Assembly: GCF_045866565.1 (NCBI RefSeq)
Contig: NZ_BAAFZV010000002.1
Coordinates: forward strand, 930,001-994,000
DNA from: Cognatilysobacter claricitrinus
GTDB taxonomy: Bacteria; Pseudomonadota; Gammaproteobacteria; Xanthomonadales; Xanthomonadaceae
Length of the DNA: 64,000 nt
Reading direction: 5' to 3'
Translations under genes and position numbers: made by a program
Shown here: positions 46,615-55,200 of the stretch, piece after piece
Layout of the letters: each line of letters opens with the position of its first letter
Position numbering within the stretch: position 1 is the first letter of the stretch
The notes under the pieces: generated by a model
What the model was told of the DNA's origin: nothing
What the model saw: only the letters and a program-made list of their open reading frames with translations
Databases searched by the model: none

Positions 46615-47064
46615 ATGACGATCAACCGACTGCTGCCGGGCAGCCTCGCCCTCGCCATCGCCCTGCTCCTCACCGCCTGCGGTCCTCAGAAGACCGAGGA
46701 AGGCAAGGCCGCCGAGGCCGAAGCGCCGATCTCCGAGCACTCGTCCGCGGGCCTGCCCGACGGCGACATCGCCGCCGGCGAGAAGTTCGCGACCACCAAG
46801 CAGGCCGGCACCGGCCAGGCGTGCATCGAGTGCCACGGCAAGGAAGGCGCCGCGCCGATCGACGCCAGCTACCCGATGCTCGCCGGCCAGTACGGCGACT
46901 ACATCGCGAGCGCGCTTGAGATGTACCGCGACGGCCGCCGCCAGAACACGCTGATGGCCGCGCAGGCGAAGGATCTGAAGGACCAGGACATCGCCAACCT
47001 CGCCGCCTACTTCGCATCGCGCGAGCGCAAGGTCTACGACCTGCACGAGCACGAAGGCAAGTAA
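46615..47064 (+). CDS. Lipid-anchored monohaem cytochrome c
   Basis: A 149-residue cytochrome c with a lipobox signal (IALLLTACGPQ, Cys near residue 22), an acidic linker, haem site CIECH (about residue 77), probable axial Met in NTLMAAQAKDL, and the C-terminal helix DIANLAAYFASRE. Membrane tethering distinguishes it from its soluble partner upstream; the two together resemble a split di-haem cytochrome c4, which is an inference. Start ATG at 46615. Confidence 0.9.
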   Translation: MTINRLLPGSLALAIALLLTACGPQKTEEGKAAEAEAPISEHSSAGLPDGDIAAGEKFATTKQAGTGQACIECHGKEGAAPIDASYPMLAGQYGDYIASALEMYRDGRRQNTLMAAQAKDLKDQDIANLAAYFASRERKVYDLHEHEGK

Positions 47065-47085
47065 GCCACGTCGCAATTGATCGAC

Positions 47086-47111
47086 AAACGGCCCGCTCAC
47101 GCGGGCCGTTT
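47086..47111 (+). terminator. Terminator of the cytochrome pair
   Basis: Perfect 11-bp stem AAACGGCCCGC/GCGGGCCGTTT with a TCAC loop, then ACGTTTG. Confidence 0.85.
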
Positions 47112-47632
47112 ACGTTTGTGGCTTTGGACGTTGCACGGCACGTGCCGCAGCGTTGTGTTCACTGCCCGCAGACCGTCATCGCGCGACCGGCACGTGAACC
47201 ACGTGCCCGGCGTGAACGCCTGTGGGTCAAACGTGCCTTCGTAGGACTTGACGCTGCCGCGCTTTGATTTTTTCGCAGCGACTTCGGCGACCTGGCGCGG
47301 CGAAGATCAGGAGTGCGCGACCGGACGTACCGCGTTCGACGTCAATTTCAACTTCGATATCCGTGTCGACGTGTCGACGTTTCGAACGTCGAATGCTGAA
47401 CGTCGTCGGCAATGCGAATAGCCATGAAGTGCACGCAACGCGCCGCTACAACGGCCATCCAACGTTTGACCATCACGCCGCCCGTGGCGCGCAGCGCGCC
47501 CGGCAAGTTCGCAACAGCGCGTCGATTCTTCCGCAATCGCCAACGACTTTTCGCCCGGTGCGTTCGATGGCGCCTGCGCGCACGTGCATGCACGACCCAC
47601 TTGCACTCAGCGTAGAAACCGTCGCGTCGTAA
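47112..47632. other. Gene-free gap with several inverted repeats
   Basis: About 520 bp without a convincing gene; open frames exist on both strands but have no start context or protein-like composition. It holds four CACGTG palindromes (47139, 47191, 47200, 47581), a perfect 8-bp hairpin GGCACGTG-AAC-CACGTGCC (47189-47207), another 8-bp hairpin TCGACGTT-TCG-AACGTCGA (47374-47392), and the 47330-47410 part is less GC-rich than the surroundings. It lies between convergent genes, so it is not a normal promoter region. A small RNA or decayed sequence is possible. Confidence 0.5.
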
Positions 47633-49387
47633 TCAGCCGCCGTCGTTCGTCGTCGTTCCGGGTGGAACGCCCGACTTCGGTGGCGCGAACAGCCCGGGAA
47701 GCTTCGGCGGTGGCGGCGCCTTGCCGTCCTTGTCCCAGGTCGCGCCGTTGTTTTCCTGCAGCGCCGGCTTGAACGGCACGTCCGGCGGCGGACGCGCGAC
47801 GGCGGGCTGTTCGTTGAGATCGGGATCGGAGATGTCGCATCCGCCACCGAACTGCAGGATCGAGATGATGCAGACGATGCGCTTGTTGGTTCCCGGAATC
47901 GGAATGCCGACCTGCTGCACGCCCTTGTCGACCCAGTCTTCCAGCAACGTTTCGTTCGGCTTCCACACGCGATCCCACCGCGTCGGCTCATACGGATTGG
48001 GTTTGCGCTTGAGCCATGTGCCTGCGCGATCGAGATCCTTGATCTCCTCGGTGATCATTCCCGGCGGATGGCCCGCCGACGCGGATCCAGGGCCGTCCGC
48101 AAGCCGCGGGCGGCCATTGCCGTCGTAAAGGCTGTTGCCCGGACGATTGCGGTCGGACTCGCCCCAATCGTCGCCGCGCTTCTGCGTCGCCCACGAACCG
48201 GGCGCCGGCGTCGACTTCGGCCCCGTGCCGACGCCGGCACTCGGACTCGCGTTGGTGGGGCCCGCCGCCGCGGAGCCCGGCGCAGTCGACGGCGCTGCCG
48301 ATGCGGCCGAACTCGTCGCGTTGCCTGGCGTCGTCGACGGTTGCGCAGCGGTTGTCGACTGTGACGAGCTGGAGGCGCTCGCGGTGGACGTGGTGGCGCT
48401 CGACGTCGCCGCCGATGTCGACGGAATGTCCCGCGCCTGCACTTCGACCGATTGCGCCGCCGCGCGCGGCACCTCGATGCTCGGCGACGGCGTCGTGCTC
48501 AGCGACGGCAGGCGCACCGCTTCGGGAATAGCGCGCGTCGCCACCTCGGGCGTCGCCGCCTGCGCTGGCTCGATGTCAACGCGCGGCGTAGGCAGGTTGA
48601 GTTCGGGCGCGCGTGCGAGTTCCGGTATGGGTACGACGCGCACCTCCGGCACCTGCGCCTGCTCGGGCTGGATCGCGGGCGTCGGCAGCGACGTTGGCGG
48701 CAGGGTGAACGTCGGCGGCTCCTGGGACACCGCTTTTGACACTTCGACCGGCTGCGGTGGCGCCGCGGCAGGCGAGGTCGGCGTCGGCCTCGACATGTCG
48801 ACCGGCATCGGGTTCGTTGGTTGTGCCGCCGCCGCGGCGGCCGTCGACGGGGCGCTTGCGGGCGTGGAAGGCGCGCTCGACGCAGCCGCGGCGCTGGATG
48901 GTGACGCCTCCGACTGCGTCGCAGTCGGCGACGGCGCGGGTCCACCGCCCTCCTCGGCCGGCGTTCCGCGGCCGATGTATTCGACCTGCACCGCCTCGTC
49001 TTCGGTGGGCGTGAGTGGCGGCGCGATGCGCAGCGCCGTGATGATCATCAGCATGACGATCAGGAAGACATGCCAGACGGCATCGACGCCGCCTGCGATC
49101 CAGCGCCAGCTGCGTTCGTCCCTCGGCGCGGGTTGCCAGTTCTGACGCCACAGCGTGCCGAACGCCTGCCAGCGATTCAGCGCGATGGCGCGCGCGGGCG
49201 GCGATGCGAGCTCGCGCAGTGCGAGTGCGCCGACGATTTCATCGACCGGCGCACCGGTCACGCGACCGGGCTTCTGTGCCCAGCGATCGAGCCACGCGTT
49301 CCAGCTGACGCGCGCTGCGGCGCGCAACCGGCTCGACGGCGCGGCGCGCGAGTTGAGTGCTTCGATGATGTCGGCGGCGGTCAGCAC
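47633..49387 (-). CDS. Low-complexity transmembrane repetitive protein
   Basis: A 584-residue protein resembling the 'transmembrane repetitive proteins' annotated in xanthomonads. Residues 1-100 are a soluble cytoplasmic domain (MLTAADIIEALNSRAAPSSR), one helix AVWHVFLIVMLMIITALR spans about 103-120, then some 300 residues of Pro/Ala/Ser/Thr-rich low-complexity sequence, and a C-terminal domain (TWLKRKPNPYEPTRWDRVW, IVCIISILQFGGGCD). The shape, with a cytoplasmic tail, one helix and a long extended periplasmic region, is like TonB or TolA, but no TonB box-binding fold is recognisable. Function unknown. Ends 16 bp upstream of the nfuA stop side, probably co-transcribed after nfuA. Confidence 0.8.
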   Translation of the reverse strand: MLTAADIIEALNSRAAPSSRLRAAARVSWNAWLDRWAQKPGRVTGAPVDEIVGALALRELASPPARAIALNRWQAFGTLWRQNWQPAPRDERSWRWIAGGVDAVWHVFLIVMLMIITALRIAPPLTPTEDEAVQVEYIGRGTPAEEGGGPAPSPTATQSEASPSSAAAASSAPSTPASAPSTAAAAAAQPTNPMPVDMSRPTPTSPAAAPPQPVEVSKAVSQEPPTFTLPPTSLPTPAIQPEQAQVPEVRVVPIPELARAPELNLPTPRVDIEPAQAATPEVATRAIPEAVRLPSLSTTPSPSIEVPRAAAQSVEVQARDIPSTSAATSSATTSTASASSSSQSTTAAQPSTTPGNATSSAASAAPSTAPGSAAAGPTNASPSAGVGTGPKSTPAPGSWATQKRGDDWGESDRNRPGNSLYDGNGRPRLADGPGSASAGHPPGMITEEIKDLDRAGTWLKRKPNPYEPTRWDRVWKPNETLLEDWVDKGVQQVGIPIPGTNKRIVCIISILQFGGGCDISDPDLNEQPAVARPPPDVPFKPALQENNGATWDKDGKAPPPPKLPGLFAPPKSGVPPGTTTNDGG

Positions 49388-49403
49388 TGCCGGCGCGACT
49401 CGG

Positions 49404-50000
49404 TCAGGCCGCCGAGTCGCGAGGGATGTACGGTGCAGCGCCGGTCGCGTGATCGGTCGCGTCGCGCACGGCGGTGACGCCGGGCACCTTCTCCATCAGC
49501 GTGCGCTCGATGCCCTGCTTGAGCGTCACGTCCGCCATGCCGCAGCCGTGGCAGCCGCCGCCGAAGCGCAGGTACACCGCGCCGTCGGCGTCGATCGATT
49601 CCAGGGCCACGTGCCCGCGGTGCGATGCGAGTTGCGGATTCACTTCGTTGTCGATCACGTAGCGCACGCGTTCGACGAGGCTTGCGCCGTCGCCCGGCGC
49701 CTGGCCTTTGATCTTGGGCGCGCGGATCTGCAACTGGCCGCCGGTCGCCTTGGTCTCGTAGTCGATGGTCGCGCCGTCGAGGAATGGCACGCTCGCGGTG
49801 TCGAGCCACAGCGTGAAGCCATCGCAGTCGACCGCCCACTCGTCGCCATGCAGGTCGGCGGGCTCGGCGAATTCCAGGCGCACGTCCGCGCGCGGCGTGC
49901 CGGCATCCGATGCTGACAGGCGAACGCCCAGGCCGGGGATCGCTTCGCGCTCGATCAGTCGACGGAAGTGGCCCTGTGCGGATTCGGAAATATCGATCAT
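49404..50000 (-). CDS. nfuA: Fe-S biogenesis protein NfuA
   Basis: Carrier that delivers 4Fe-4S clusters, important under oxidative stress. The N-terminal A-type-like domain lacks cysteines, as in NfuA, and the C-terminal Nfu domain has the cluster motif GGGCHGCGMADVTLK (about residue 150). 198 residues from the ATG at 50000. A TAGAAT box lies 6-11 bp upstream of the start, suggesting a very short leader. Confidence 0.94.
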   Translation of the reverse strand: MIDISESAQGHFRRLIEREAIPGLGVRLSASDAGTPRADVRLEFAEPADLHGDEWAVDCDGFTLWLDTASVPFLDGATIDYETKATGGQLQIRAPKIKGQAPGDGASLVERVRYVIDNEVNPQLASHRGHVALESIDADGAVYLRFGGGCHGCGMADVTLKQGIERTLMEKVPGVTAVRDATDHATGAAPYIPRDSAA

Positions 50001-50131
50001 CCCGCTATTCTAGACACGCTTCCTGCCGCTTCTTCGCGCCGCTTTCACGAGTCGACCGGTGGCAGACGGTCCCGATTCAGTCATCCTTCGATGCAACGCC
50101 GCCCGCGCGGCGAACGCGACAGGAGTTCCGC

Positions 50132-50467
50132 ATGCCCTCGAATCTCGCCCAACAGCGCTGCACCCCACGACGCGGCGCCGAGCACCGCATCGATCCCGCG
50201 AACGCGGCCGACACCCTGCGCGAACTGCCCGAATGGCGCGTGGTCGAGGACGGCCAGGCCATCACGCGTACGTTCCGGTTCGCCGACTATTACCGGACCA
50301 TGGCGTTCGTGAACGCGCTGGCCTACATCGCCCATGAGCAGGACCACCATCCCGACCTCGGTGTGCATTACGACCGCTGCGTCGTCCGCTATTCGACGCA
50401 CGACGTCGGCGGGCTGTCCGACAACGACTTCATCTGCGCGGCCAAGGCCGATGCGCTGGTCGCCTGA
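50132..50467 (+). CDS. phhB: Pterin-4a-carbinolamine dehydratase
   Basis: Recycles the oxidised pterin cofactor of phenylalanine hydroxylase. The catalytic signature is YIAHEQDHHPDLGVHYDRC (two His plus downstream His), preceded by ELPEWRVVEDGQAITRTFRF. The ATG at 50132 has AGGAG 6 nt upstream and gives 111 residues, the normal size. phhA is not in the window. Confidence 0.95.
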   Translation: MPSNLAQQRCTPRRGAEHRIDPANAADTLRELPEWRVVEDGQAITRTFRFADYYRTMAFVNALAYIAHEQDHHPDLGVHYDRCVVRYSTHDVGGLSDNDFICAAKADALVA

Positions 50468-50885
50468 CGTGCGCATCGCGGCGCTTGGATTTGTCGTTGT
50501 TGCCCTTGCAGCATGCAGCGAAGGCGCGCCACCGCCCGCACCGATCGGCAGGAGCGCGCCGCCGACGGCCGTCAACACGCCGCCGCCGGTCTACCCGGAA
50601 GCGATCGCCTGCGCAGGCGTCGGTGGCACCGTGCAGCTGCGCGTACTGATCGGCGTCGACGGCCACATCGGCCAGACCGAGCTGGTGACGGGCAGCGGGA
50701 ACCGCGACCTCGACGCGGCGGCACAGACCGCGGTGCGTGGCTGGACGTTCAATCCCGCGCTTCAGGCGGGCCGACCGGTCGCCCAGTGGATCGCTGTGCC
50801 GATGACCTTCCACGTTCCGACCGAGCGTCCGGAAGCATGCGACACCCGCGAGCAGCAGGCCGCGGACGCGCTACAGAAGAAGTAG
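50451..50885 (+). CDS. Short TonB-like (energy transducer) lipoprotein
   Basis: A 144-residue protein with a TonB C-terminal domain: PPVYPEAIACAGVGGTVQLR, VDGHIGQTELVTGSGNRDLD, AVRGWTFNPALQAGRPVAQW. Unlike TonB, which has an uncleaved helix and long Pro linker, the N-terminus here looks like a lipoprotein signal (FVVVALAACSEG), with only a short APPPAPIG linker. Two starts are possible: ATG at 50451, overlapping phhB by 17 bp with AAGG nearby, or GTG at 50469 just after the phhB stop. Its cellular role is not known; it cannot span the periplasm like TonB. Confidence 0.78.
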   Translation: MRWSPDVRIAALGFVVVALAACSEGAPPPAPIGRSAPPTAVNTPPPVYPEAIACAGVGGTVQLRVLIGVDGHIGQTELVTGSGNRDLDAAAQTAVRGWTFNPALQAGRPVAQWIAVPMTFHVPTERPEACDTREQQAADALQKK

Positions 50886-50903
50886 TCGCGGCCGCGCGCC
50901 GGC

Positions 50904-51851
50904 TCAGCGCAGGCGATCGAGCACGTCGACGAGCTCCGGCGCGAGCGGCGCGTTCAGCAGGTACGGCGCGCGGCCGGCGTCGAGCGCGAATTCCAGCGTC
51001 GACGCGTGCAGGAACATCCGCTTCAGGCCGATCTGCTCGCGCAAGCGGCGATTGACGTCCTCGTCGCCGTACTTGTCGTCCCCCGCGACCGGATGACCGA
51101 TGTGCGCCGAGTGCACGCGGATCTGGTGCGTACGGCCCGTCTCGATACGGACTTCGCAGTACGAATGCCCGCCGCGGCGCTCCAGCACACGGAAGTGGCT
51201 CAGCGACGGCTTGCCGATCGCATTGACCTGCACGTGCCGCTCCCCGCCCTGCCGCAGGCCGATGTGCAGCGGTGCGTCCACCGACATCGTGCCGTCCGGC
51301 ATGCGCCCGACCAGCAGCGCGAGGTAGCGCTTGGCGATGCCGCCTTCCTCGCGCATCAGCGCCTGCAGCTCGGTCAGTGCGGACCGCTTCTTGGCGACGA
51401 CCAGCAGGCCCGACGTGTCGCGGTCGAGGCGGTGGACCAGTTCGAGCGTGTGACCCGGGCGCAGCGCGCGTAGGCCTTCGATCACGCCATGGCTGATTCC
51501 GCTGCCGCCATGGCTGGCAATGCCGGACGGCTTGTTGAGCGCCAACAGGCGAGCGTCCTCGTAGACGATCGCGGCATCGAGTGCTGCCAGAAGGCCCTTC
51601 GCCGGCGGCGCGGTCTCGCCCGGCTCCGGTACGCGTACGGGTGGAATCCGCACCTCGTCGCCCGCGTCGAGCTTGCGGTCCGCCTTGGCCCGGCCGCCGT
51701 TGACCCGCACCTGGCCCGAGCGCACCAGCTTGTAGACCAGCGAACGCGGCGCGCCCTTCAGCTGCCCCAGCAGGAAGTTGTCGAGGCGCTGGCCGTCACG
51801 GTCCTCGGGGACGCGGACGGTCTTCGCGCCGGGCGTGGCCGGCTGGGTCAT
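50904..51851 (-). CDS. rluC: 23S rRNA pseudouridine synthase RluC-type
   Basis: Isomerises uridines 955, 2504 and 2580 in 23S rRNA (E. coli numbering). N-terminal S4 domain (LDNFLLGQLKGAPRSLVYKL, about residues 23-80), catalytic Asp in HRLDRDTSGLLVVAKK, and the conserved ETGRTHQIRVHSAHIGHPV. The ATG at 51851 starts MTQPATPGAKTVRVPEDRDG and gives 315 residues. Divergent from rne, as in E. coli, which supports RluC over other family members. Confidence 0.93.
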   Translation of the reverse strand: MTQPATPGAKTVRVPEDRDGQRLDNFLLGQLKGAPRSLVYKLVRSGQVRVNGGRAKADRKLDAGDEVRIPPVRVPEPGETAPPAKGLLAALDAAIVYEDARLLALNKPSGIASHGGSGISHGVIEGLRALRPGHTLELVHRLDRDTSGLLVVAKKRSALTELQALMREEGGIAKRYLALLVGRMPDGTMSVDAPLHIGLRQGGERHVQVNAIGKPSLSHFRVLERRGGHSYCEVRIETGRTHQIRVHSAHIGHPVAGDDKYGDEDVNRRLREQIGLKRMFLHASTLEFALDAGRAPYLLNAPLAPELVDVLDRLR

Positions 51852-52273
51852 GAACACGTTATCTGTTAAACTCGCGTCGCGAGATAAGGTTTTGATTTCG
51901 CTGGAAGATGTGTCGCTTACCCCAGCCTGGACGGCTGGTGCGGCCCGGGCCGAAAGCCCTCTTCCGCGATGCGGCGCGCGCCTGACCACGACCCGCGGGG
52001 TCGGCCATGTTAGCAGCGCGCGCCGGCAACACCGGCCCTCGCCCGACGGTTCGCCGTCTGGCAATGACATCCGACCCGTGCGACGCCGAAGGCACTGCCC
52101 GACGCGGCCGCCGGCCCAGGTTTCACAACGAGTTTCACGAACAAGCGCTCCCGCGGCCCGCCGTGGTGTGCAGCGCTGGAAGTCAGGCCCCACCCGCGCA
52201 TCGCGCGACGGGGCCCGTACCCAGGCGGACGCCACGGCGCCGTCGCGCGGATTCGCGCGAGGACGCCAAACCA
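51852..52273 (+). promoter_or_regulatory. Long structured leader and promoter region of rne
   Basis: 422 bp between divergent rluC and rne. Elements seen: palindrome CTCGCG-T-CGCGAG (51871-51883) in the AT-richer promoter-like part (51855-51900), hairpin GACCC-GCG-GGGTC (51990-52002) and hairpin GACGG-TTCG-CCGTC (52045-52058) with a stable tetraloop. In E. coli the 361-nt rne leader folds into stem-loops through which RNase E represses its own synthesis; a like role is inferred here. No good start context for a gene is seen inside, although the rne frame is open from 52007. Confidence 0.55.
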
Positions 52274-55200
52274 ATGAAGCGAATGCTCATCAACGCGACG
52301 CAGGCGGAAGAACTGCGCGTCGCGATCGTCGACGGCCAGTCGTTGTACGACATCGACATCGAACAGCCGTCGAAGGAACAGAAGAAGTCCAACATCTACA
52401 AGGGCCGCATCACCCGTCTCGAGCCGTCGCTCGAAGCGGCCTTCGTCGAATACGGCGCCGAGCGCCACGGTTTCCTTCCGCTGAAGGAGATCTCCCGCGA
52501 TTACTTCCAGGCGGGCGTCGACCCGAACAAGGCCGGCCTGAAGGAACTCCTGCGCGAAGGCCAGGAAGTCGTCGTGCAGGTCGACAAGGAAGAACGCGGC
52601 AACAAAGGTGCCGCGCTGACGACGTTCATCTCGCTCGCCGGCCGCTACATGGTGCTGATGCCGAACTCGCCCACCGCGGGCGGTGTCTCGCGCCGCATCG
52701 AAGGCGATGACCGCGCCGAGCTGAAGAAGGCGATGGATTCGCTGACGATCCCGGACGACATGGGCGTCATCATCCGCACCGCCGGCGTCGGCCGCGACGC
52801 CGAAGAACTGCAGTGGGACCTCGACTACCTGCTGCAGATCTGGCGCGCCGTCTGCGAGGCCGCGCTGGCCAAGCCTGCCCCGTTCCTGATCTACCAGGAA
52901 TCGCGCCTCATCATCCGCGCGCTGCGCGACTACATGCGCCCGGACATCGGCGAAGTGCTGGTCGATACGCCGGAGATGTATGCCGAGGCGAAGGAGTTCG
53001 TGCAGCAGGTGATGCCGCACAACGTCCGCAAGCTCAAGCACTACACGGACGACGTTCCGCTTTTCAATCGTTACCAGATCGAATCGCAGATCGAGAACGC
53101 CTACGAGCGCACGGTGAAGCTGCCGTCGGGCGGCGCCTTGGTCATCGACCAGACCGAAGCACTCACTGCGATCGACGTGAACTCGGCGCGCGCCACCAAG
53201 GGCGGCGACATCGAGGAAACGGCGTTCAACACCAACCTGGAAGCGGCGGAAGAAGTCGCGCGCCAGATGCGCCTGCGCGACCTCGGCGGCCTGGTGGTGA
53301 TCGACTTCATCGACATGTCGTCGACCAAGCACCAGCGCGAGGTCGAGAACCGCCTGTCGAGCGCGCTGCGCCACGACCGCGCGCGCGTGCAGATCGGCCG
53401 CATCTCGCGTTTTGGCCTGCTTGAAATGAGCCGCCAGCGCCTGCGTCCGTCGCTGGGCGAGTCCAGCCAGATCGTCTGCCCGCGTTGCGAAGGCCACGGC
53501 CGCATGCGCAGCGTCGAATCGCTGTCGTTGTCGGTGCTGCGCCTGGCCGAAGAGCACGCCATGAAGGACAACACCGGCCAGGTGCTGGTGCAGGCGCCGG
53601 TCGAGATCGCGAACTTCCTGCTCAACGAGAAGCGCCGCGCGCTCGCCGAGATCGAGCAGCGCCACGACGCGCCGATCGTCATCGTCGCCGACGACCAGCT
53701 CGAGACACCGCACTTCGAAGTCACGCGCCTGCGCGAGAACGAACTCGGCGAGGAAAGCAGCAAGCCGAGCTACCAGCGCGGCACGCCGCGCAAGCTTCCG
53801 ACGCATGCGCTGACCAAGGCCAACCTCAACGTGCCGCCGCCGCCCGCGGTGACCAACGTCAAGCCGACCTCGCCGGCGCCGCTGCGCGAGCCGCGGGAAG
53901 CCGCGCCGGTCGCAGTTGCCCAGCCGGTCGCGCCGACGCCCGCGCCGACGCATTCGGTCGGCCTTGTCGAGCGCATGTTCCGCTTCTTCCGCGGGCAGAC
54001 GCCCGTCGCGCCGCCACCGGCTCCCGCTTCGTCGCAGCGCGACGGCCGCGGCGAGCAGGGCCGTCGCGATCGCAACGATCGCAATGATCGCCGCCGCAAC
54101 GAGCAGCGTCGGGACGAGCGCCAGAGCGGTCGTCCGCAGGGACAGGGCCAGCCGCAGAATGCCAAGGGCGGCCAGCCGCAGCCGACCAAGGGCCAGCCGC
54201 AGCAGCAGGGCAAGAACCGCCCGCAGCAGAACGGCGAGAAGCAGCAGAATGCGGACAGGCAGCAGCAGCCGAAGCCGCAACAGGCGCAGGCCCAGCAGCA
54301 ACAGCAGAACCAGAACCGTCCACCGCGCGGTGAGCCGCGCGATACCGCGCAGGTCGAAGCACCGGTCGCCCGTGAGCCCAAGCCGCAGCGCCCGCAGCAG
54401 CCGGAACCGGCCGCGAAGCCGGTCGCGTCGGTGCCGGCAAGCGCCGCCGAGCCGGTGACGCCGACCAGCGAGCTGACCGCCCTGCCCGTTTCCGCGCCGA
54501 TTGAAGTGGTGGATGCCGCCGCGGTCGCCGCCGAGCAGATCGAGAACGGCGATGCGGCGAAGGCCGAGAACGGCGCACGTCGTCGTCGCGGCCGTCGCGG
54601 TGGTCGTCGTCGTCGTCGTGGCGGCGCCGAGGGTGCGGAGTCGATGGATGCACTCGACGCCGCCGACCTGCAGGACGGCGAGGATGGCCTGGATGACGAA
54701 CCTGCCGAGGCTTCGTCCGAAGCGGCGTCGGGCGAAGGTCGCCCGCAGCCCGAGTTCGAGTTCGACGACATTCCGACTGCGCCGCGCGTACAGGCACCGA
54801 AGGCGTACGAGGCGAAGCCAATGGCGGACGCCATCGTGGCGCCCGTAGCGGTGGCCGTTGCGACGATCGCGCCGGAGATCGCCGCGGAAACCGACGTCCC
54901 GGCATCGGCCGCGACGATCGTGCGCAACGAAGCGAGCCCGGCGATCGCGACGCCTGCGCCGACCAGCACGGCTACGAACGCGTACGTGCCGGCGGCGACG
55001 TCGACGCAACTTTCGTCGGCAAGCAGCACGGCCGCGGATGAAGCAGTGGCCGCGATTGATGCAGCAGCGTCGCAGCCGAGCCACGCACGCAATGACGCGG
55101 CGCCGGTTTCGCGGCCGGAGCGCGTAGACAGCACGCAAAGTGCGCACCTCGCCGCTGCCGCAGTGGCGCCGATCGCGAACGCCGGTCAGGCGAGCGTCAC

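Noticed and set aside
47264..47632. Possible 122-residue protein in the non-coding gap
   Set aside because: No ribosome binding site, Arg/Ser-rich random-like composition, and no recognisable motif; minus-strand frames in the same place look equally poor.
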